Source: Clostridiaceae bacterium (GTDB lineage Bacteria; Bacillota; Clostridia; Oscillospirales; Butyricicoccaceae). From it: a DNA stretch of 64,000 nt. Shown here one piece after another: positions 59,099 to 64,000 of the stretch. The stretch lies in NCBI GenBank assembly GCA_009911355.1, contig QXXE01000018.1, forward strand, positions 1 through 64,000. Reading direction: 5' to 3'. The number at the start of each line of letters is the position of its first letter. The first letter of the stretch is position 1. The notes beneath the pieces are model-generated. The model made no database searches. It was given only the letters and a program-made list of their open reading frames with translations, and had not been told where the DNA came from. Made by a program: the position numbers and the translations under genes.

Positions 59099-59268
59099 GC
59101 CCGCCTCGCTTTCCGCCGCTTCTCCGCGCAGTAGTCCCGGATAATCTGGTCCCGCTCCCACTCGGTCGTCTCGGCTACCAGGTGTCCGTAGCTGATTCCC
59201 CGCCGCTTCGCCTCCGCCGCCAGCGCCGTCAGTGCCTCGCTGTCCGGGCGCTTACGCCGCCCGGCAAT
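59095..59268 (-). CDS. 57-aa phage protein with an apparent ATT start
   Basis: The frame immediately after the Rep stop codes for IAGRRKRPDSEALTALAAE and ends KRRKARRA. The pattern (AGRRKRP then helix) looks like a complete small protein whose expected Met codon is ATT. No ATG, GTG or TTG is in frame upstream. It would be a rare start or a mutated ATG. Confidence 0.5.
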   Translation of the reverse strand: MAGRRKRPDSEALTALAAEAKRRGISYGHLVAETTEWERDQIIRDYCAEKRRKARRA

Positions 59269-60096
59269 TCAACTCGTCCCATGCTTACGCCCTCCCCTTT
59301 GTTTCTTCTGCTTTTGCTTTGGTTTCTGCTTCGGGCGGATAAACTGCCCATCCTCCCGGTAGAATCGGGCCACCAGGTAGCACCCGCCGTTCACGTCGTT
59401 GTGAAAAGCCTCCGCCGCCGACATAAGATAGCCGGGATAAAGGCTCTCAAACTTAGCGAATTTCTCTCCGCTCTCCAGGCTCTTAGCCAGTTCCCGCGCC
59501 TTGCTCCCGGATATGCGCCCGTCCCTCGTCCTTGGCTCCGGGTCCACCAGGTTTTTAGAGGCCGTCCACGCTTTCCCCCCAACGGGAGACTTCACGATGT
59601 AGTTTCCCAGCCCGGCAAGCCCGTCCTCGGTGAATTGCAGACGGCGGGAGTTTGCGTAGCCATATTCCCACATGCTTTCCAGGGTATCCCGGTCTATCCC
59701 GCCGTTGACGGTGATGTGGTGGTGATACCGCCCGCCCCGCTTTCCCCGCTCGGTGACAGCTATGTATTTCAGGGGCGGCAGGCCCATCTTCTTCCGCAGA
59801 CGTTGTATCCGCCGGATGTAGTTGCGCAGGTTGCGGGCTGCTTCCTCGTTGCTCCCCGGCTGCTCCCCCTTGTAGGTCAGATGGATTTCCAGGTCCTCCG
59901 GCGTGAAGTTTGCATGAAGGAGGCGGACCAGCTTTTCTTCCCGGTGCCTCTGGTTGAGCTTCTTTTGGGCCTCCGTGGAGGGCTTCCTTTTCTCCCGCTT
60001 TCCTCCGCCCGGCTTTCCAATCTCAAAGACCGGATAGATATACACGTCCAGGTATTCCCCGCAGGTATACTTCTTTTCCCGGTACACCGTCCGCAT
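59269..60096 (-). CDS. HUH rolling-circle replication initiator
   Basis: The 275-aa protein has motif 1 LEIHLTYK (69-76), the HUH-type metal motif YHHHITV (124-130) and the likely nucleophile Tyr166 in GLGNYIVK. This fits the replication-associated ORF2/G2P-like group. It should nick an origin and start rolling-circle replication. Its upstream region contains stem-loops and a candidate antisense RNA. The start is supported by motif positions; the ribosome site is weak (GGAGGTGC). Confidence 0.82.
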   Translation of the reverse strand: MRTVYREKKYTCGEYLDVYIYPVFEIGKPGGGKREKRKPSTEAQKKLNQRHREEKLVRLLHANFTPEDLEIHLTYKGEQPGSNEEAARNLRNYIRRIQRLRKKMGLPPLKYIAVTERGKRGGRYHHHITVNGGIDRDTLESMWEYGYANSRRLQFTEDGLAGLGNYIVKSPVGGKAWTASKNLVDPEPRTRDGRISGSKARELAKSLESGEKFAKFESLYPGYLMSAAEAFHNDVNGGCYLVARFYREDGQFIRPKQKPKQKQKKQRGGRKHGTS

Positions 60097-60136
60097 ACCG
60101 GCAGCACCTCCCCCGTGGTCGTTAAGTTACTATCCC

Positions 60137-60179
60137 ATACAAGCCCGAAATGCGCCCTCGCGCATTTCCCCTCTTGTAT
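60137..60179. other. Nested stem-loop upstream of rep, candidate origin element
   Basis: The inner stem GAAATGCGC/GCGCATTTC (60147-60155, 60160-60168) is perfect with a 4-nt loop. The outer stem ATACAAG/CTTGTAT (60137-60143, 60173-60179) also pairs. Such hairpins near an HUH gene often mark the nicking site or a single-strand origin. Confidence 0.55.
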
Positions 60180-60202
60180 ACGTCCCCGGAGTGTGGTACA
60201 AT
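60174..60202 (+). promoter_or_regulatory. Rightward promoter opposing rep
   Basis: TTGTAT (60174-60179)-17-TACAAT (60197-60202). It points away from rep and into the rep leader region. The only thing downstream before the terminator is about 70 nt of non-coding DNA. Confidence 0.6.
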
Positions 60203-60231
60203 ATGTTGTACTCAATTTACACACTCTCCGG
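60184..60231. other. 12-bp perfect stem-loop with inner palindrome
   Basis: CCCCGGAGTGTG (60184-60195) pairs with CACACTCCGGGG (60220-60231). Inside it, GTACAA/TTGTAC (60196-60201, 60206-60211) pairs. It lies between the HUH Rep gene and the methyltransferase gene and could be an origin or iteron-like element. Confidence 0.6.
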
Positions 60232-60281
60232 GGTGTCGCCCTGCGCAAGCTGTAGGAGGCTTGCGCAGGGCGTTTTCTTTT
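60209..60281 (+). ncRNA. Candidate antisense RNA over the rep leader
   Basis: A transcript from the promoter at 60174 would begin near 60209 and end at the terminator stem (60236-60269) plus T-run at 60271-60280, about 70 nt. It is antisense to any rep message read from the upstream methyltransferase side. Plasmid copy-number control commonly uses such RNAs; this assignment is inference. Confidence 0.45.
60236..60281 (+). terminator. Strong rightward terminator
   Basis: GCCCTGCGCAAGC (60236-60248) pairs perfectly with GCTTGCGCAGGGC (60257-60269), followed by GTTTTCTTTTTT. Confidence 0.85.
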
Positions 60282-60284
60282 TTG

Positions 60285-60881
60285 TCAGCGAAACAGGCTG
60301 CATTGACTGGTATAGCGTTCAAACCGCGCCTCCTGCTTCTCGAAATAGGTCTTGTCGATTTCAAATCCGATAAAATCAAGCCCAGCTTCCAAGGCGGCAA
60401 TCCGGCTGCTCCCGCTCCCCAGGTGTGTATCAATAATTTTCTCTCCCGCTTTCGCGTAGTGCTTGAATATCCATGTATAGAGTGCCAGCGGTTTTTGCGT
60501 TGGATGTATGCGGTCCGGGTCTGCTCCTATGTTTCCAAAATATGGGTAATCAAAGCACTTGGCAGGCTCATCCAGGGAGGTCCACGCAAATTCACAATCC
60601 GAATAGCTTACCACCGGCTGATGTTTGTACCAGCAGATAAAGCAGCGGCACGGCGGCAGGTCAAAGTAGTTTCCGCCCCACACGATTTGCCGCCTTGATA
60701 CGCGGAACAGTTCACTCCAGTAGTCCGGCCCTGGCACATCGTTGTTTGCTTGTGTCGGGTCCCCGTACTTTGCAAGGCGGCTTTGCTTCCGCTTCAACCG
60801 CTGGATTCCATATGGCGGGTCCACTACAGCCAAATCGAAATACCCGTCCGGGAATTGTGCCATCCCTTCCATGCAGTCCAT
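60285..60881 (-). CDS. DNA methyltransferase, DPPY type (amino-methylating)
   Basis: The 198-aa protein opens MDCMEGMAQFPDGYFDLAVVDPPYG: DPPYG is the catalytic motif IV of N6-adenine or N4-cytosine methyltransferases. DTHLGSGSSRIAALEAGLDFIG (in part; motif I-like) and GFEIDKTYFE lie at the end, so the order is beta/D21-like. It probably modifies phage DNA against restriction. No restriction partner is visible. Confidence 0.85.
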   Translation of the reverse strand: MDCMEGMAQFPDGYFDLAVVDPPYGIQRLKRKQSRLAKYGDPTQANNDVPGPDYWSELFRVSRRQIVWGGNYFDLPPCRCFICWYKHQPVVSYSDCEFAWTSLDEPAKCFDYPYFGNIGADPDRIHPTQKPLALYTWIFKHYAKAGEKIIDTHLGSGSSRIAALEAGLDFIGFEIDKTYFEKQEARFERYTSQCSLFR

Positions 60882-60895
60882 GTTGTAGCACTTGT

Positions 60896-61075
60896 TCAGG
60901 TCAAGCGTTTTCCATCACCTCCCGCCTGTTTATTTTTCGCATCCAGCCATTTCAGGTGCTTGCACCGCCGCATCACGCACCCCCGCCGCCGTATGTAAAC
61001 GTCGTTCATCAGCCGTTCATGCAGGGCGCACCAGGCCGTGGCATTGGCTGGCGGTTTGCTCCGCTTCTTTTTCAC
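60896..61075 (-). CDS. 59-aa Cys/His-rich basic protein
   Basis: The GTG start (VKKKRSKPPANATAW) follows the cytosine methyltransferase stop at once. Residues include CALHERL, CVMRRCKHLKWL, a possible zinc-binding set. The reading ends KQAGGDGKRLT. No family was recognised. A start further upstream overlaps the methyltransferase heavily and is less likely. Confidence 0.55.
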   Translation of the reverse strand: MKKKRSKPPANATAWCALHERLMNDVYIRRRGCVMRRCKHLKWLDAKNKQAGGDGKRLT

Positions 61076-61076
61076 G

Positions 61077-62671
61077 TCACGCCGACACCGCTCTTTCCAG
61101 CTCTTCCATCGTCCGCAGCTTCTTCCCGCACCACTCCGGGAGGTTGGCCCGCACCACGGCCTCGGCCATAGGAGGACACACCGCGTTCCCGCAGCGCGCC
61201 ACCTGCTTGCTCTTCCCATAGGTCCGGCCCGTGTAGTCCCGGTCGATGATGTAGTCAGGCGGAAAGCCCATAGCGTTGTAAAGCTCCCTCGGCGTCAGCA
61301 TCCGCAGGCCGATGTCCGCAACGAAATAGGCGGCCCCGCCCACGTCCAGCGTCAGCACTTCGTTCTCTTTCAGGTCGTAGCCGCAGAAGCGATTCAGCAG
61401 CGCCCGCACCTCCGGCCAGTGTCCCATATCCGCGCCCGGTTCGTAGGTCCGCACCTCTGTACGGATTTCCGCAAACTCCCCGGCGCTGGCCGTGATGGTC
61501 CGCAGGGGCTTCCGCTGGTCCTGGCCGATGTCCTGCCCCTTGAACTCGCATATGTGCGTCAGCGTCAGAGCTTCCCGGTCGTGGGAGGTCACGGTCCGCA
61601 TCGGCTCCGCCACGTTCAGCGGATTCCCGTTCCCGTAATACTCCACCAGGTTTGCCGCAATCAATCCGTAGCGGTTGGAGGCGTCCACGGTCCGCAGCGT
61701 CTCCGCCACGCTCTGCCCCCGCACGTTCTCGCTCTGCTCCGTGTGGTATTGAATCAGCGCCGGGGAAAGAAGGAGCTGATTTCCCGCCGTGGTGACGGTA
61801 TGGACCGGGGCCGTTACCTGGCTTCCCACCGAATTACAGGTGTTTGTCACAGTCCACGGCACGATGTACGGCGTCTTGGCCTTTATCACGAACTTGTCCA
61901 CCCCGCGAATCACGCGGCGCATGGTGTTGTCGGCCAGCGGCCTGACCACTGTGACGCCGTACCGGCTCTTGATTTCCTCCTTTGTGGCGAATATGGAGTA
62001 GCACGGCTGGCTCCAGTCGATAACTTCCGCCGCCGCTCTCCATTTCGGCAGGCCGTCGGCCCCGTCCTTGTCGTGGGTCCGCTCCGGCCATACGACGGGC
62101 CTCCCGTCGCATCTTGCCACCAGCACAAAGCGTTTCCGGGTCGTGGGCGCGCCGTAGTCCGCCGCCACCAGCTCCCGGTATTCCACGGTATAGCCCAGCC
62201 CCTCCAGTTGGGATATGAACCGCCGGAAGGTCTGGCCCGCCTTTTTCTTGACCGGCTTTCCCCGCCGTACCGGCCCCAGGTCTGAAATTCCTCCACGTTT
62301 TCCAGGATAATCACGCGGGGGCGGACGGTCCCGGCCCAGCGCAGGACAATCCACGCCAGCCCCCGGATATTCCGGTCCACCAGGGCCGCGCCCTTTGCCT
62401 TGGAGAAGTGCTTGCAGTCCGGGGAGAACCACGCCAGCCCCACCGGACAGCCGCCGCACTCCTTCACTGGGTCCACGTCCCACACAGAGGCTTGCAGGTG
62501 CCGGGTGTGCGGGTGGTTGGTTTTGTGCATCAGAATTGCGTCCGGGTCGTGGTTGATTGCAATTTTCACAATGCGCCCCGTCGCCAGTTCCATTCCTGTT
62601 GACGCGCCACCTCCGCCCGCGAAATTGTCCACAATGATTTCATCCGGCGCGGCAATGCTAACCTGATTCAA
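61077..62671 (-). pseudogene. Cytosine-5 DNA methyltransferase, frameshifted
   Basis: The N-terminal frame (from 62671) has motif I VDNFAGGGGASTGME, the PC-motif variant SPDCKHFSKAKG and ENVEEFQTWG. At about 62271-62277 one base is missing, and the continuation GPVRRGKPVKKKAGQTF (a natural follow-on) is in another frame, reaching motif VIII (APTTRKRF), and the final motifs (RELYNAMGFPPDY, QVARCGNAVCPPM). Restoring one base gives 531 aa, a full-size enzyme. It may be inactive, or the missing base may be an assembly error. Confidence 0.85.
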
Positions 62672-62949
62672 ACGTCCTCGCCCCCATCCTTGATGATGTT
62701 CTGGACCATCGCCGCCGCAACGTAGTACAGCACAGGCAGAAGCAGCGCCAGCGCCTCACCGCCGACGGCATAATACCCCCGCTCCCGCATGGCATAGGCC
62801 GCGCCCAGCTTATACAGCAGCACCCCGGCCAGCGTCAGGAACGCATACCACGCCACGGTCCAGACGTTCAGCCGCGCAAGCCACGTCCGCAGGCTCACCC
62901 GCCGACGCTTCGGGGCTTGTCCCACTTTGATGTACTTTACCTTTTCCAC
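62668..62949 (-). CDS. Small phage membrane protein
   Basis: The GTG start has GGGAG upstream. The 93-aa protein has a basic N-terminus (QAPKRRRVSL) and two or three membrane segments (WTVAWYAFLTLAGVLLYKLG, ALALLLPVLYYVAAAMV). Its end overlaps the methyltransferase start. Confidence 0.68.
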   Translation of the reverse strand: MEKVKYIKVGQAPKRRRVSLRTWLARLNVWTVAWYAFLTLAGVLLYKLGAAYAMRERGYYAVGGEALALLLPVLYYVAAAMVQNIIKDGGEDV

Positions 62950-62953
62950 GGTT

Positions 62954-63223
62954 TTACTCTCCCTTCCGTCGATAATCGCCCCTGCAAGGGCAGGTCCGCC
63001 AATGCGGCACAAACCCCAGCGGCGTGTTGATTTTGGCCTCCCTGGTCTGCACTTCCTCCAGCCTCGCCGGACGCCCGGTAAGCATCCCCTCTTCCTCGGC
63101 GTAGAAGCACTCGTCCCCGTCGCCCTCAATAACAAATACCGGCTCCAGGTCCACCGGGATATACCGCCCTTCCGCCGTCTGCATCCAGTCGATTTCCCGG
63201 CCACAGTATTTGCATACGCTCAT
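62954..63223 (-). CDS. Zinc-ribbon phage protein
   Basis: The 89-aa protein has CKYCGREIDWMQTAEGRYIPVD near the start (in part) and CPCRG near the end, a split zinc site. Patterns of this kind are common in phage early regions. Function unknown. Confidence 0.7.
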   Translation of the reverse strand: MSVCKYCGREIDWMQTAEGRYIPVDLEPVFVIEGDGDECFYAEEEGMLTGRPARLEEVQTREAKINTPLGFVPHWRTCPCRGDYRRKGE

Positions 63224-63225
63224 AC

Positions 63226-63450
63226 TTAAAATTTCCTCTCCCTTTTCGCCTTTATGGCCTCATGCAAAAACGATTTCAGATGTTCCCCGTGCAGCGCTGC
63301 GTCCCCGCTGAACTCGCCGTATATTTCCACATCTTCTACTGTTAGCGGCCAGCGTTCTATGACGTTCAATACCCGTGCGGCTTCCGGTGCAATCTCGACA
63401 AACGCCGTGTTCAGACGTTCGATTAGCTCCTGGCTTTTAATTTCCTTCAC
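63226..63450 (-). CDS. 74-aa phage protein
   Basis: It begins MKEIKSQELIERLNTAF and ends EAIKAKRERKF. Helical, with an acidic middle. Unknown function. The start overlaps the next gene's stop. Confidence 0.65.
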   Translation of the reverse strand: MKEIKSQELIERLNTAFVEIAPEAARVLNVIERWPLTVEDVEIYGEFSGDAALHGEHLKSFLHEAIKAKRERKF

Positions 63451-64000
63451 CCCCGTTTCGGGTCAAACTTGTAAAAATCCGGCTCCGCCCGGAAAACAAG
63501 GCGATTGTTGCACCACCGCTGGAGCAGACGTATTTCACGCGGCGCATTTGGCTTATCGTAAATCATCACATACGGGTCAAACCCCATATCGCGCAGGGTG
63601 TAGATACGGTATAGGTTTTCCTCCATGGTAGTGTCATAGTTGGTCAGGACGTAGACCGACCCAAACTTCCCATGCCGGTTCTTCTTCCCGTGTTCCACAT
63701 ACCGCCGCAGGCCCCGCAGCACGGCGTCGCTCTCCGCCATGTAGTCCCAGGCGAAATGAATTTCTTTCAGCTTCACCGTGCCGATGGCCCCGATGTTCTC
63801 CGCCGTCAGCAGGCGGCAGTCCAGCCCTTGCGTGAAGTCCACCCATGCACAGCTTTTCTGTAGCTGCCCCAGCAAGTCCATGTGCTCCCGGCAGGCCAGC
63901 AGGTTAGGGTCCAGGAGCTTAATGTTCTTCTGTCCCCACCACCATTCGGACAGGTCTGCCACCTTCCGGGCGGCGCGTCCCTCTTTTCTGGCAACGATGC
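63447..64000 (-). CDS. Radical-SAM-like phage protein, C-terminal part (cut by window end)
   Basis: The frame continues past the right edge (IVARKEGRAARKVADLSEWW upstream of the internal Met). Visible features are WVDFTQGLDCRLLTAENI, EIHFAWDYMAESDAVL and NYDTTMEENLYRIYTLRDMG, which fit the C-terminal half of phage radical-SAM proteins, with the cluster-binding cysteines beyond the window. It is the most upstream gene seen on this strand. Confidence 0.72.
   Translation of the reverse strand, partial: IVARKEGRAARKVADLSEWWWGQKNIKLLDPNLLACREHMDLLGQLQKSCAWVDFTQGLDCRLLTAENIGAIGTVKLKEIHFAWDYMAESDAVLRGLRRYVEHGKKNRHGKFGSVYVLTNYDTTMEENLYRIYTLRDMGFDPYVMIYDKPNAPREIRLLQRWCNNRLVFRAEPDFYKFDPKRG

Overview
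The window reads as a stretch of chromosome from a high-G+C, anaerobic, gut-type Clostridia (probably Oscillospirales), with a large tailed-phage genome joined to its right side. The host assignment is inferred from Gram-positive lipoprotein signals, sigma-A type promoters, strong GGAGG ribosome sites and protein families common in that order. No rRNA, tRNA or CRISPR array was seen.

Chromosomal part (about 1-14.3 kb). A LacI-type regulator (minus) diverges from a sugar-binding lipoprotein, followed by a myo-inositol 2-dehydrogenase (iolG) and a TIM-barrel sugar isomerase. The binding-protein promoter is TTGACT-17-TATATT with two direct operator copies just downstream and a perfect palindromic copy nearer the regulator. 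Next come a small excisionase-like HTH protein, a 57-aa conserved protein, an HxlR regulator diverging from a radical-SAM gene, a lipoprotein, a nucleoside-salvage operon (udp-cdd-deoC) and a polar amino-acid ABC transporter (binding protein, permease, ATPase). A dispersed intergenic repeat recurs three or four times here and was not found in the phage part.

Prophage (about 14.4 kb to beyond the right end). An IS30 transposase and an XRE repressor with six 10-bp operator sites lie at the left edge, beside a zinc-ribbon membrane protein transcribed rightwards. From 46.4 kb back to 16.8 kb all genes run leftwards: terminase, a lambda-type head (portal, ClpP-like protease, gpD-like decoration protein, gpE-like capsid), then a contractile P2/Mu/PBSX-type tail (sheath, tube, frameshifted assembly chaperone, tape measure, gpX, gpD, gpV, LysM protein, gp25/W, J, I, fibre), then lysis genes. 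Between tail fibre and lysis genes sits a diversity-generating retroelement (DGR): Avd-like protein, template repeat, reverse transcriptase, and a variable protein with fibronectin-like domains. VR and TR are 133 nt each and differ at 18 positions, 17 of them at template adenines.

A 1.7-kb non-coding block (46.45-48.14 kb) carries a strand-biased GGTCCGG array and an operator/promoter cluster. From it, rightward early genes run to 53.1 kb. Five of their intergenic gaps hold near-identical repeats of about 75-105 bp whose hairpins stay paired although the sequence varies, giving single-gene cassettes. A ribbon-helix-helix protein at the end of this array has a variant of the same operator in its own promoter and is the likely repressor.

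The leftward genes from 64 to 53.4 kb include a radical-SAM-like protein (cut by the window end), a frameshifted cytosine methyltransferase, a second methyltransferase, an HUH rolling-circle Rep, a DUF1064-type nuclease, ParA, a ParB-like protein and a RinA/ArpU-like late regulator. HUH Rep, ParA/ParB, a cluster of perfect stem-loops and a predicted antisense RNA together suggest plasmid-like replication. No integrase or att site is visible, so the mode of prophage maintenance is open. Single-base frameshifts in the tape measure and the methyltransferase suggest either a defective prophage or assembly errors.
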